Source: Actinomycetes bacterium
GTDB taxonomy: Bacteria; Actinomycetota; Thermoleophilia; RBG-16-64-13
Direction: 5' to 3'
DNA: 64,000 bases
Assembly: GCA_024637035.1 (NCBI GenBank)
Contig: JAGXFW010000020.1
Span: forward strand, 62,001 to 126,000
A program made the position numbers and the translations under genes. A model generated the notes under the pieces. The model had not been told where the DNA came from. It ran no database searches and saw only the letters and a list, made by a program, of their open reading frames with translations. This document shows positions 41,593 through 49,563 of the stretch, piece after piece (the stretch's first letter is position 1; the number at the start of each line of letters is the position of its first letter).

Positions 41593-42993
41593 CTAGCGGC
41601 TTCTTCGCTCGAAGATGTGCGGCCGCCCGTCCTCATCGACATAGGCCAAGTGTTTCTCGGCCACCGAGATGACGCTGCCGAACCAGGGCGGCGTGGTCTG
41701 CAATCCCACCACCTGCTCCAGACCATCGGCCAGTCCAAGGGTGACGATGTCCCACCCGAACGCGTCGGCGCCAGTCGACGCTCGCAGGTATGTCACGTAC
41801 GACTCGGCCAGGGCGGGCCAGTCGCCCTCGGCATCGAGGAGGCGCACCGTGTCGGTCTCCAGATCGTACAGATAGAGCCCGTCGCCGCCCCAGTAGGCGA
41901 CGTTGGTGCCGGCCATCGAGGGGCGCCAGGAATCTGATCCCAGGTAGGTCTCGGCGCCCGAACGGAGGTCGCGTACGTACGTCCCGGCGTTGGAGCTGCG
42001 ATCGTCGTGATTCTCCCAGACGAGGTGGGTGGAGGTGAGCTCGTACTTCCACGTGGAGTCGCCGAGCATATACGCCGCGGGTGAGGGCGCAAGGAGTTCA
42101 GGCTTGCCCTTGGCAAGACCGGTGGGGTCGAGACGGATGCCGTAGATAGGGAACTCCATGACCTCTTCGGGCGAATATGTGGTGGGGCGTGATTCGGTCC
42201 ACGTGACGAGGTCTTCAGCAACCCGCGGATAACCGGGTGACCGGTCATTGCCAACCAACTCCACCCGCGGCCCCGCGGGGAGGCGGTAGCCGAAGATGCC
42301 CTGCTCGGCCCACTCCTCGGCCGTGGTGCTATAGGTGCCTTCCCACCAGACCAGTTGATTGCCGTCGATGTCGGCCATGCCGGCGCTCTCGAGCTCGGTG
42401 GGGATCTTCTGCGGGCGCTTGCTTTCGAGGTCCAGCGCAAAGATGAAGTCTTCTCCCTGGAAGACGGCCGTCTCGTCGGTCAGCGCCACGTGGTAGCTGG
42501 GTCCGGGCGGCTCCGGCAGGTCCATCTCGACCCACTCGCCATCGGCGTAGGCGCCGCCTGTGGTCGCGAGCGTCGTGGAAGCGGCGGTGGGCACGGTGTC
42601 TTCCGTGGTGGTGGAAAGAGGCTCCGCCGCAGAAGTGGCCGTGGTTGTCACGGGTGGGTCGTCGCCGCCCCGGCCCACCAGCAGGAGGGCCACAGCGGCA
42701 GTGGCGAGCAGGAGCAGTGCGATCAAGCCGACGATCACCCCGATGAGGAGGCCTCGGCCGCCACCTCGGGGAGGCGGAGGGGTCGGAGAATACGGGGGCT
42801 CCGGAGAATACGGGGGCTCCGGAGAATAAGGGGCCTGTGCTGCGAGCGGGGGCTGCTGGGCGGCGGGGGGCTGCTGGGCCTCCGTAGGCCACGCCCCGGC
42901 GCCTCCAGCTTCGCCTGGCTCGAATCGCCACCCGCAGTGCTGACAGAACGAGGCTGCGTCGGAGACCTCACGGCGGCAACTCGGACACTGCAT
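41593..42993 (-). CDS. Zinc-ribbon, single-span membrane protein with beta-propeller-like exterior
   Basis: The 466-residue protein starts with a zinc ribbon (C3, C6, C17, C20). A Pro/Ala/Gln-rich linker follows, with a repeated P-Y-S-P-E-P unit coded by 18-bp repeats (42785-42828). One transmembrane helix lies at about 81-107, then a Thr/Ser-rich stretch. From residue 150 there are repeats of short blades (V-A-L-T-D-E-T-A-V-F, G-N-Q-L-V-W-W-E, E-D-L-V-T-W-T-E, T-H-L-V-W-E-N, T-N-V-A-Y-W-G, E-S-Y-V-T-Y-L) typical of Tol-type beta-propellers. The topology puts the ribbon inside and the propeller outside. Function is not assigned. Confidence 0.8.
   Translation of the reverse strand: MQCPSCRREVSDAASFCQHCGWRFEPGEAGGAGAWPTEAQQPPAAQQPPLAAQAPYSPEPPYSPEPPYSPTPPPPRGGGRGLLIGVIVGLIALLLLATAAVALLLVGRGGDDPPVTTTATSAAEPLSTTTEDTVPTAASTTLATTGGAYADGEWVEMDLPEPPGPSYHVALTDETAVFQGEDFIFALDLESKRPQKIPTELESAGMADIDGNQLVWWEGTYSTTAEEWAEQGIFGYRLPAGPRVELVGNDRSPGYPRVAEDLVTWTESRPTTYSPEEVMEFPIYGIRLDPTGLAKGKPELLAPSPAAYMLGDSTWKYELTSTHLVWENHDDRSSNAGTYVRDLRSGAETYLGSDSWRPSMAGTNVAYWGGDGLYLYDLETDTVRLLDAEGDWPALAESYVTYLRASTGADAFGWDIVTLGLADGLEQVVGLQTTPPWFGSVISVAEKHLAYVDEDGRPHIFERRSR
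42785..42828 (-). repeat. 18-bp tandem repeats in the linker of the zinc-ribbon protein
   Basis: GGAGAATACGGGGGCTCC is present twice and a third partial copy follows, coding repeated P-Y-S-P-E-P. Confidence 0.88.
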
Positions 42994-43106
42994 CGCTCAC
43001 CCCTCCCTGATAGGACAGCTATCCGTGCGCGGCGCTCCTCGAGGGACGCCGGCCTGTGACTCTCGGTGATCGCCGATTCATCCGGTCTACCCGTGCGCGG
43101 AGGCGG

Positions 43107-44747
43107 CTATGCGTGGGAAGGGCCTTGGCTTCCGCCGCCCGTGCTCGGAGTACTCTGCGATGTCGAGCGACCCGGTTGAGAACTAGCGATGCTCTTCCTG
43201 ATCTTGCTGAGAAAGCACTCCGCAGCTGCGGCCGCCTTCGTTCCCCGTGCTTCGCCCATGTGCGCGAGAATGGCCGTGCCCACGATGACGCCGTCTGCCA
43301 CTGTGGCTATCCCTCGCGCCGCGTCCGGCCCGGTGATGCCGAAGCCCACGAGAACGGGGATGTCGCTGTGACGGCGCACGAACTCGACCAGGGTCCGCGC
43401 CCTTGACACCGACGCCGCCGTTCCACCTGTGCCTCCCTCGACGGAGACGCAATAGACGAAGCCTTGCGCCTCCCTGACAAGCGTCTCGCATCGGCTCGGG
43501 AGGGTCTTCGGATCCAGCAAGGCCACTTTCTCCAGCCGGCACCCTTTCAGGTCCGGCGGGAGGCTGTCTGCTTCAGGCCGGGAGGGGTCCACGATCAGGA
43601 GGCCGTCGATCCCGCTGCGGCGGGCGTCGGTTGCCAGGACCGCCCCGCGTGATCGTAGTAAATGATCGTTGTAGGCCATGAGCACGACGGGGACAGTCAA
43701 CCCGCGGGTTCGGGCCAGCGCCACGTCGTCGAGCACTTCACGGGGGGTCGTCCCTCGGGCGAGGGAATCGCCTATCGCGTGCCGGATGACCGGACCGTCC
43801 AAGACTGGGTCGGGGGTGGGCAGCCCGACCTCGATTGCGTCGACGCCGGCTCTTTGGGCGCCGAGTAGCAGGGCGATGAAGGTCTCGCGGTCGGGGTAGC
43901 CGCCCACGAAAAAGGGGACGAGGCTCTTCCCCCCTGCGGCACGGCGGGCGCGCAAGGCCGCTTCCAGGCGACCGACCCGCCGGCCGCCCGCCATGCGGTC
44001 CCGATCCGAGGTGGAGGTTCTGAAGATATGGCCCCACTCCACAGGGACACCCGGGGTCATCATATGCTCCGCCTCGCTAGAGGCTCCTGGCCCACAGGAC
44101 TCAGCTGCGGCTCTCTTCGCGTGCGCTATGAACGATCGCAGCTTGCCGGGATCCTTGCGACCAGGCCGGCTTTCGGTGCCTGAGGCGACATCGACCGCCC
44201 AGGGGCGGACCGCCCTCACCGCCTCGGCGACGTTGTCGGGGTCGAGGCCGCCACTCAGGACGACCCGTGGGAACGCAGGCCGCGAGGCGATCCAGTTCCA
44301 ATCGAAGGTATCGCCGGTACCGCCGGTCACCACGCGCCGCTCGGCGACGGAGGTGAGTTCGACGCGCGCTGAATCGAGGAGGACGATACGGAGCGATCCG
44401 TATTCCGCGAGCGTGGCGATGTCTTCAGGGCCGAGCAGTCCCACCGCCTTGAGAACGGGGAAGGATAGGCTCCTAATGTAGGCGGCGTCCTCCGCTCCGT
44501 GAAGTTGTGCCACGTCGAGGCCGCAGTCGAGCATTGTGTCTCGCACGGCGTCGAGGCCTTGGTCCTGGAACACTCCCAACGTGGTCACGCCTGAGGGGAG
44601 CTCGGCGACGATACTGGCGACGACGGCGGGGTCGGCCCGTCTTCGACTGTGTGGCGCGAACACGAACCCGAGCGCGTCCGCTCCAGCCTCCACCGCGCGG
44701 AGGGCGTCTTCCCGACGAGTCAAGCCGCAGATCTTGACCAGAGTCAC
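43107..44747 (-). CDS. trpF/trpA: Fused phosphoribosylanthranilate isomerase-tryptophan synthase alpha (TrpF-TrpA)
   Basis: A 546-residue fusion. Residues 1-210 are TrpF: catalytic Cys7 in K-I-C-G-L-T, Asp125 in L-L-D, L-S-G-G-L-D-P-D-N and D-V-A-S-G-T-E. After a 45-residue linker, residues about 258-520 are TrpA, with V-P-F-F-V-G-G-Y-P-D, the catalytic Glu306 in I-E-V-G, Asp317 in V-L-D-G-P, and G-F-G-I-T. A Ser/Gly-rich tail follows. TrpA normally works only with TrpB, yet no trpB lies here or elsewhere in the window; standard operons place trpB between these two parts. The start overlaps trpC by four bases. Confidence 0.93.
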   Translation of the reverse strand: MTLVKICGLTRREDALRAVEAGADALGFVFAPHSRRRADPAVVASIVAELPSGVTTLGVFQDQGLDAVRDTMLDCGLDVAQLHGAEDAAYIRSLSFPVLKAVGLLGPEDIATLAEYGSLRIVLLDSARVELTSVAERRVVTGGTGDTFDWNWIASRPAFPRVVLSGGLDPDNVAEAVRAVRPWAVDVASGTESRPGRKDPGKLRSFIAHAKRAAAESCGPGASSEAEHMMTPGVPVEWGHIFRTSTSDRDRMAGGRRVGRLEAALRARRAAGGKSLVPFFVGGYPDRETFIALLLGAQRAGVDAIEVGLPTPDPVLDGPVIRHAIGDSLARGTTPREVLDDVALARTRGLTVPVVLMAYNDHLLRSRGAVLATDARRSGIDGLLIVDPSRPEADSLPPDLKGCRLEKVALLDPKTLPSRCETLVREAQGFVYCVSVEGGTGGTAASVSRARTLVEFVRRHSDIPVLVGFGITGPDAARGIATVADGVIVGTAILAHMGEARGTKAAAAAECFLSKIRKSIASSQPGRSTSQSTPSTGGGSQGPSHA

Positions 44748-45625
44748 GCCTGGCTCCCGCTCACGATGGGCGGATGGGGTGAAGCCGTGGGGCGTCCGAC
44801 GTAGATCGCGCCCTGCCGGCGAACGAGTCTTCGCAGTGCGGCTTCCGGGTCGGATGCGGTCACCAGCGTCTCGCCGACGAGGTAGGCGGCGGCGCCGTGA
44901 CGTCCGAGATCGTCGAGGTCCGCCGCGCTCTTGAGCCCGCTCTCCGCCACCGCCAGGATCCCGGCCGGGATGCGGGGCAGCAGACTCCGGCAGACACCGA
45001 GATCCACGTTCAGCGTATTCAGATCTCTGTTGTTGACGCCTACGAGCCGCGCTCCGGCGGCGAGGGCCATCTCGAGTTCGGCGCCGGTGTGAGCTTCGAC
45101 CAGAGGTTCCAGGCCGGCTCGACGCGCCAGCCTGACGAAGTGTCCGGTCTCAGGACCGAGCACGGCGACCATGAGCAGCACGAGATCGCCGCCCGCCGCG
45201 CCGGCTTGGCGAATCTGGTGTGGGTCCACCACGAAGTCCTTGCAGAGTACCGGTACGCGCACCGCGCGGCTGACTGCGGCCAGATCCGCGAACGACCCCC
45301 CGAAGTAGTCGGGCTCGGTGAGCACCGAGATCGCCCAGGCTCCGGCTCGCTCGTACGCCAGCGCGAGCTGCACGGGATCGAGATCTGGGCGCAGATCACC
45401 TCGCGAAGGGCTGCGTCTCTTGACCTCGGCGATCACGGGCCTCTCCCGGACCTGATGCGAAGGATCGACCAGGTCAGCGCGGGCGGCCGCGTCGAGCTTC
45501 TCGAGGAATAGCGCAGCTCGCTCTCCGGCGCGCGGCCTGGACGTCGCCGCAACGTGCGCTTCGCGAGCTTTGTCGAGTCCCACGCTGGCGCGCCGGGCAC
45601 GTACGATCTCGTCCAGGACGCTCAT
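44744..45625 (-). CDS. trpC: Indole-3-glycerol-phosphate synthase
   Basis: A 293-residue TIM-barrel enzyme that closes carboxyphenylaminodeoxyribulose phosphate to indoleglycerol phosphate. Motifs: E-V-K-R-R-S-P-S-R-G (about 68-77, catalytic Lys), S-V-L-T-E-P-D-Y-F-G-G, K-D-F-V-V-D (catalytic Lys), G-V-N-N-R-D-L and A-E-S-G. The C-terminus is about 30 residues longer than usual. It overlaps trpD and trpFA by four bases each, consistent with one coupled operon. Confidence 0.95.
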   Translation of the reverse strand: MSVLDEIVRARRASVGLDKAREAHVAATSRPRAGERAALFLEKLDAAARADLVDPSHQVRERPVIAEVKRRSPSRGDLRPDLDPVQLALAYERAGAWAISVLTEPDYFGGSFADLAAVSRAVRVPVLCKDFVVDPHQIRQAGAAGGDLVLLMVAVLGPETGHFVRLARRAGLEPLVEAHTGAELEMALAAGARLVGVNNRDLNTLNVDLGVCRSLLPRIPAGILAVAESGLKSAADLDDLGRHGAAAYLVGETLVTASDPEAALRRLVRRQGAIYVGRPTASPHPPIVSGSQA

Positions 45626-46656
45626 CGCGCGGCGCTCGCGAGTTCACAGCTGTTCGTCGCTTGCACGAGGCGCGTCAGGACGGAGAGGGCCCGACCCGAG
45701 TCGATGGAATCGGCCGCCATGGCGGTGCCTTCGCGGAGGTCGGCGGCCGCGCCCGAGAGGCGTAGGGCTGCTGCGGCGTTCAGCAGGACCACGTCCCGCG
45801 GCGGACCGGTCTTCCCCGCGAGGATCCCGTCGATCATGGCGGCATTGGTGTGAGCGTCGCCGCCCCGGATGGAATCGAGCGGCGAGCGCTCGAGGCCCGC
45901 TTCCTCGGGAGTGACAACGTATTCGGTGACCTTTCCGCCCCGCACCTCCGCGACGAGCGTGGGTCCCGAGATGCTGACTTCGTCAAGGCCCTCGCACCCA
46001 TGAACGACGATGGCGCGGGGAGTCCCTAGCCGCAGTAGGACCTCGGCGAGCAACCGAGCGTGCTCTGGGCGGGAGACTCCCACCACCTGCTGAGTCACGC
46101 CGGCTGGGTTCGTCAACGGTCCGAGCAGGTTGAACACGGTACGGATGCCCAGGTCACTCCGGATCGGCGCGACGTGGCGCATGGCCTCGTGGACGAGGGG
46201 GGCGAAGAGGAAGCCCACGCCGATGTCGTCGATGCAGGCGCACACGGTGGCGGGGTGCAGGTCGATGCGGACGCCGAGCGCCTCCAGCACGTCCGCGCTG
46301 CCACAGGTGCTGGACACGGCCCGGTTACCGTGTTTCGCAACGTGCCTGCCGGCCCCGGCAAGCACGAAGGCACTCGCCGTGGATATGTTGAACGTGTGTG
46401 AGGCGTCTCCACCTGTTCCACAGGTGTCCACCAGATCCGTCGCTCTGGGGCGGATGGTGGTGGCGTGGCGGCGCATGATCCGCGCCGCACCCACGACCTC
46501 GTCGGCAGTCTCGCCTTTGAGTCGCATGGCGGCGAGAAAGGCTCCCACCTGCCCGTCTGAGCCACGTCCGCACATGATGTGCTCCATGGCGCCCATGACA
46601 TCCGCCTCGTCGAGGTCGATACCGTCGGCCAATCTGGCGATCAGCGGTTTGAGCAT
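45622..46656 (-). CDS. trpD: Anthranilate phosphoribosyltransferase
   Basis: A 344-residue enzyme transferring phosphoribose to anthranilate. The diphosphate-binding C-G-T-G-G-D near residue 79, K-H-G-N-R near 108 and G-P-L-T-N-P near 180 are all present. The start ATG at 46656 lies within the end of trpG (16-base overlap). It is separate from trpG, unlike the fused form of enteric bacteria. Confidence 0.95.
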   Translation of the reverse strand: MLKPLIARLADGIDLDEADVMGAMEHIMCGRGSDGQVGAFLAAMRLKGETADEVVGAARIMRRHATTIRPRATDLVDTCGTGGDASHTFNISTASAFVLAGAGRHVAKHGNRAVSSTCGSADVLEALGVRIDLHPATVCACIDDIGVGFLFAPLVHEAMRHVAPIRSDLGIRTVFNLLGPLTNPAGVTQQVVGVSRPEHARLLAEVLLRLGTPRAIVVHGCEGLDEVSISGPTLVAEVRGGKVTEYVVTPEEAGLERSPLDSIRGGDAHTNAAMIDGILAGKTGPPRDVVLLNAAAALRLSGAAADLREGTAMAADSIDSGRALSVLTRLVQATNSCELASAAR

Positions 46657-47282
46657 GACGCCTCCCCTGTGCGCGCTCGCTCCGTCTCGGGCGAGCGGGT
46701 GGTGATGTCCAGGAAGTTCCGCAACACGTCCATGCCCGCGAGTGTCAGGACGGATTCCGGGTGGTACTGAAGGCCGTAGAGACCTCGGTGGTCGTCCGCG
46801 ATGGCCATGACCGCGCCGTCGTCCTGGGCGCGGGCCGTGACCCGAAAGCCGGCCGGAAGGGTCTCCTCGCGCACCACAAGCGAGTGATAGCGGGTGGCTG
46901 CGAAGCCTTGCGATATCCCAGAGTGGAGTCCCGCACCGTCATGCTGAACGGATGACGTCCTGCCATGCATGATGCGGTCTGCTCTGATCACGTCGCCGCC
47001 GAAGGCGTGGGCCAGGCATTGGTGCCCGAGGCAGACGCCGAGTATCGGGATTCGTCGAGATAGCCGGCGAACCAGTTCGGTGCAGATGCCGGCAGCGGAC
47101 GGATGACCCGGACCGGGCGAGATGACCACTCTTCGAGGGCCCATCCTCTCGACTTCTTCAATGGTGATCTGATCGTTTCTGATCACGGTCACGCCTTGCC
47201 CTAATATCGAGAAGTATTGGGCCAGGTTGTGAGTGAACGAGTCGTAGTTGTCGATGAGTAGGAGTGGGGGAGGCGTTCTCAT
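46641..47282 (-). CDS. trpG: Anthranilate synthase glutamine amidotransferase subunit
   Basis: A 213-residue class I amidotransferase supplying ammonia to TrpE. Motifs: D-N-Y-D-S-F-T-H-N-L, S-P-G-P-G-H-P, the nucleophile in G-V-C-L-G-H-Q, and the His/Glu pair in Y-H-P-E-S. It overlaps trpE by four bases. A dual role in folate synthesis (PabA) is possible, as in many bacteria with a single copy. Confidence 0.95.
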   Translation of the reverse strand: MRTPPPLLLIDNYDSFTHNLAQYFSILGQGVTVIRNDQITIEEVERMGPRRVVISPGPGHPSAAGICTELVRRLSRRIPILGVCLGHQCLAHAFGGDVIRADRIMHGRTSSVQHDGAGLHSGISQGFAATRYHSLVVREETLPAGFRVTARAQDDGAVMAIADDHRGLYGLQYHPESVLTLAGMDVLRNFLDITTRSPETERARTGEASCSNR

Positions 47283-48823
47283 GGGGCGGCCATCCTTGTC
47301 GGTCGGGGGTGAAGCGCCGGGGGTTCCTCGTGCCTGTGCTCGGAGCGCTCGGGGCTACGGCCGGAACCGCCACTGGCGAGGATGAGGGCTTGGCGCATCG
47401 CCTCGCCCTTGTGGAGGGTCTCGTCGTACTCGCAGGCGGCGACTGAGTCCGCCACGATCCCGGCCCCTGCCTGGTACGTGACTCTGCCCTCGGCGAACAC
47501 GAGAGTCCGGATGGCGATGCACGTGTCGAGCGACCCGTCGAAGCCGAGGTAGCCCACCGCGCCCGCGTACGGCCCGCGCTCGTGCGGTTCAAGGGCCGCG
47601 ATGATCTCGAGCGCGCGCACCTTCGGGGCGCCCGAGACCGTGCCTGCGGGGAAAGTCGCCGCCAGGACATCGAGGGCGTCGGTGTGTGCGCGCAACTCGG
47701 CGGAGACCGTCGATGTGAGGTGCATCACATGCGAGTAGCGTTCGACCTCGAACGAGCTGTCGACGCTCACGCCTCCGGGTTTCGCGACTCTTCCCAAGTC
47801 GTTGCGTGCCAGATCGAGCAACATGACGTGTTCCGCCTGCTCCTTCTGGTCGCGGACGAGTTCTTCTTCCAATGCGAGGTCTTCCGCCGGAGTGGCGCCT
47901 CTGGGGCGTGTCCCGGCGATGGGCCTGAGAAGGGCGCGACCATCCTCCACCCGTACCATGACTTCGGGGCTGGTTCCCACCAAGGTCTCTTCGCCGAGAG
48001 CGAGGTGGAACATGTAGGGGCTGGGATTGAGCACCCTCAGGGCGCGGTAGACGGCGAAGGGATCGAGTTCGGTGGGCCCGGAGAACGACTGTGAGAGGAC
48101 CACCTGGACGACCTCGCCGGAGTGCACCGCTTCCCTAGCCTCGTCGACCATCGCTTCGAAGCGCGCGCGGGGGATGGTGGGGCTGATCTGTGGGGCTCCG
48201 CTGGGCCGCGGATCGTGCGCCGGTGGGGACAGGGGAGAGGTGAGGCGTTCGAGCACGCGCTCGATCTGCTCCTGAGCGTCGTCGTATCCACCGGGCCCCT
48301 CACCACCATGGGCCGGCACTATCACGGTGAGCGAGGAGTCGAGGTTGTCGAAAGCGAGGATGGTCCGCGGGGCGAACATCCGCATATCGGGAAGCGAAGA
48401 GGCATCCGGCTGGGGTTCGGGCAGGCGCTCGAACAGCCGGGCGCAACCGGACCCGAGGTATCCGACCAAGCCCCCGTTCAAGCGGGGTAGACCCGGCAGC
48501 GCGGGCATCTGGTGTTCGGCCGCGATACGACGCAACGCCGCCATCGGATCGTCGTATCGGCTGGTTTCACCGTCCTTTGTCACCGTCAGTTCTCGCCCGC
48601 GGGCTTCGATCGTCAGGAAGGGGTCGCAACCCACAAGGGAGTAGCGGGCCCAGTGCGCGCCACCCTCGACGCTCTCGAACAAGAACGACCACGGACCACC
48701 GGCCACCTTGAGGTAGGCGCTCACCGGAGTCTCCGTGTCGGCCGAGACCGTGCGGGTCACGGGCACCAGGGGGTACCGGCCGGCGAGATGGGCGAACCCG
48801 GTCCTATCTGCGTGGTGGAACAT
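47279..48823 (-). CDS. trpE: Anthranilate synthase component I
   Basis: A 514-residue chorismate-utilising enzyme. The N-terminal half carries the Trp feedback site region (F-L-F-E-S-V near 48). The catalytic half shows V-L-S-Q-S-F, P-S-P-Y-M-F, I-A-G-T-R-P-R-G, H-V-M-L-L-D-L-A-R-N-D-L-G-R and F-P-A-G-T-V-S-G-A-P-K. It makes anthranilate from chorismate with TrpG. ATG 48823 is preceded by AAGGAGGA. The 147 nt before it hold an attenuator and, further up, a Trp-rich leader peptide, so expression should respond to charged tRNA-Trp. Confidence 0.96.
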   Translation of the reverse strand: MFHHADRTGFAHLAGRYPLVPVTRTVSADTETPVSAYLKVAGGPWSFLFESVEGGAHWARYSLVGCDPFLTIEARGRELTVTKDGETSRYDDPMAALRRIAAEHQMPALPGLPRLNGGLVGYLGSGCARLFERLPEPQPDASSLPDMRMFAPRTILAFDNLDSSLTVIVPAHGGEGPGGYDDAQEQIERVLERLTSPLSPPAHDPRPSGAPQISPTIPRARFEAMVDEAREAVHSGEVVQVVLSQSFSGPTELDPFAVYRALRVLNPSPYMFHLALGEETLVGTSPEVMVRVEDGRALLRPIAGTRPRGATPAEDLALEEELVRDQKEQAEHVMLLDLARNDLGRVAKPGGVSVDSSFEVERYSHVMHLTSTVSAELRAHTDALDVLAATFPAGTVSGAPKVRALEIIAALEPHERGPYAGAVGYLGFDGSLDTCIAIRTLVFAEGRVTYQAGAGIVADSVAACEYDETLHKGEAMRQALILASGGSGRSPERSEHRHEEPPALHPRPTRMAAP

Positions 48824-48857
48824 CTGTGTCCTCCTTGTGGCGCGGCATAGAATGCAA

Positions 48858-48938
48858 GAAGAGCCGCGGAGTGCTCCGCGGCTCTTCGTCGTACAACTAG
48901 AAACGCCGCGGACGGTCCCTGAGGGCCGTCCGCGGCGT
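48858..48938 (-). promoter_or_regulatory. trp attenuator: two GC-rich hairpins with a competing antiterminator pairing
   Basis: Hairpin A (48903-48938) has a perfect 13-bp stem extended to about 16. Hairpin B (48858-48887) has a perfect 13-bp stem and a 4-base loop and is followed on the minus strand by TTGCATTCT, acting as the likely terminator although the U-run is poor. Eight bases of A's 3' arm (48905-48912) are exactly complementary to B's 5' arm (48875-48882), so pairing between them would dissolve B. An extra hairpin over the Trp codons (48966-48996, 6-bp GGCGCT/AGCGCC) could set the choice. This is the standard layout of transcription attenuation. Confidence 0.85.
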
Positions 48939-48970
48939 CTAAGTTCCTATGTCAAGAAACGTGCCGGCGC

Positions 48971-49057
48971 TCAGCCCCGTGTATCAGGCCAGCGCCACCA
49001 CGAACCCCGCGAGCTATCGCAGGTGTAAGTGACGAGTGTTCGATCGACGACGTTCAT
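48971..49057 (-). CDS. trpL: Trp leader peptide TrpL
   Basis: A 28-residue open frame, ATG at 49057 to TGA at 48971-48973, contains S-W-W-R-W-P: three Trp codons within four positions near the end, then five more residues. It is 148 nt upstream of trpE on the same strand and followed by the attenuator hairpins. Ribosome stalling at those codons when Trp is scarce would change folding downstream. A TAGGGT hexamer ends 7 bases before the ATG and no good ribosome site is seen, so the peptide may be read from a leaderless transcript. Confidence 0.93.
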   Translation of the reverse strand: MNVVDRTLVTYTCDSSRGSWWRWPDTRG

Positions 49058-49064
49058 GAGGGGC

Positions 49065-49094
49065 ACCCTACCACGGTTCGAATACCTGCCGCAA
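49065..49094 (-). promoter_or_regulatory. Candidate trp operon promoter giving a leaderless transcript
   Basis: On the minus strand TTGCGG (49094-49089) and TAGGGT (49070-49065) are 18 bases apart. The -10 box lies 7 bases before the trpL ATG, as in the TANNNT arrangement of leaderless actinobacterial genes. Confidence 0.5.
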
Positions 49095-49157
49095 GATTCA
49101 GCGGCACGCGTACCGAAACAACTGCACCAGACCCACCAAGCTAAAGAACGGGGCCTG

Positions 49158-49274
49158 TTAGACGGCGACTCTGGTGTGGCCGAACGAGTGCGTGTACGTG
49201 GTCTCTCCGAGAACGAGCAGGATGGTGGCGGTAGTCAAGCTGATCACGGCGACAGTCAGACGGGTCATCTTCAT
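49158..49274 (-). CDS. Small membrane peptide, unknown function
   Basis: A 38-residue frame starts with M-K-M-T-R and has one hydrophobic helix (about residues 7-22), then a short polar tail ending T-R-V-A-V. Its ATG at 49274 overlaps the stop of the broken HTH gene (ATGA), and GGAGGAAG lies ahead, so it is well placed for translation. It could be a small membrane partner of the HTH protein or a signal-anchor peptide. Not recognised. Confidence 0.5.
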   Translation of the reverse strand: MKMTRLTVAVISLTTATILLVLGETTYTHSFGHTRVAV

Positions 49275-49461
49275 GGTCTTCCTCCGTTCTGCTCGTAGCG
49301 CAGCAGGTCTCCAGGTTGACATCCAAGCTCGCGGCAGATCGCTTCGAGGGTGGAGAAACGGATCGCCTTCGCCTTGCCGCCGAGCGCACCACTCCTTGGC
49401 CGAACTCCTCGCTGGTCAACAGCATCGAGCCTTCGGCCGGCACGAAATGGATGGCAAGCAT
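49271..49461 (-). pseudogene. Frame-shifted small XRE/Cro-type HTH gene
   Basis: The C-terminal frame reads G-G-K-A-K-A-I-R-F-S-T-L-E-A-I-C-R-E-L-G-C-Q-P-G-D-L-L-R-Y-E, the end of a compact YozG-like HTH regulator. The expected N-terminal half (M-L-A-I-H-F, then G-S-M-L-L-T) is found just upstream but in another frame, and about eight residues of the recognition helix region are missing. A shift plus small deletion near 49385 explains this. A functional protein from an internal start cannot be excluded but would lack the first helices. Confidence 0.6.
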
Positions 49462-49510
49462 GATCGGATGGCAGTGGATGTCGGCCGACCCGACCCGGGA
49501 TGAGTCCATC

Positions 49511-49548
49511 ATAAGAAAAGGACCGGCCACCGTGAGGTGACCGGTCCT
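49511..49548 (-). terminator. Intrinsic terminator downstream of the DEAD-box helicase region
   Basis: A 13-bp stem with one mismatch (49519-49531 with 49536-49548, loop GTGA) is followed on the minus strand by CTTTTCTTA. It lies about 200 nt past the helicase stop, after the structured element, and would define that transcript's 3' end. Confidence 0.75.
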
Positions 49549-49563
49549 GAAGGATGCCTAGGA

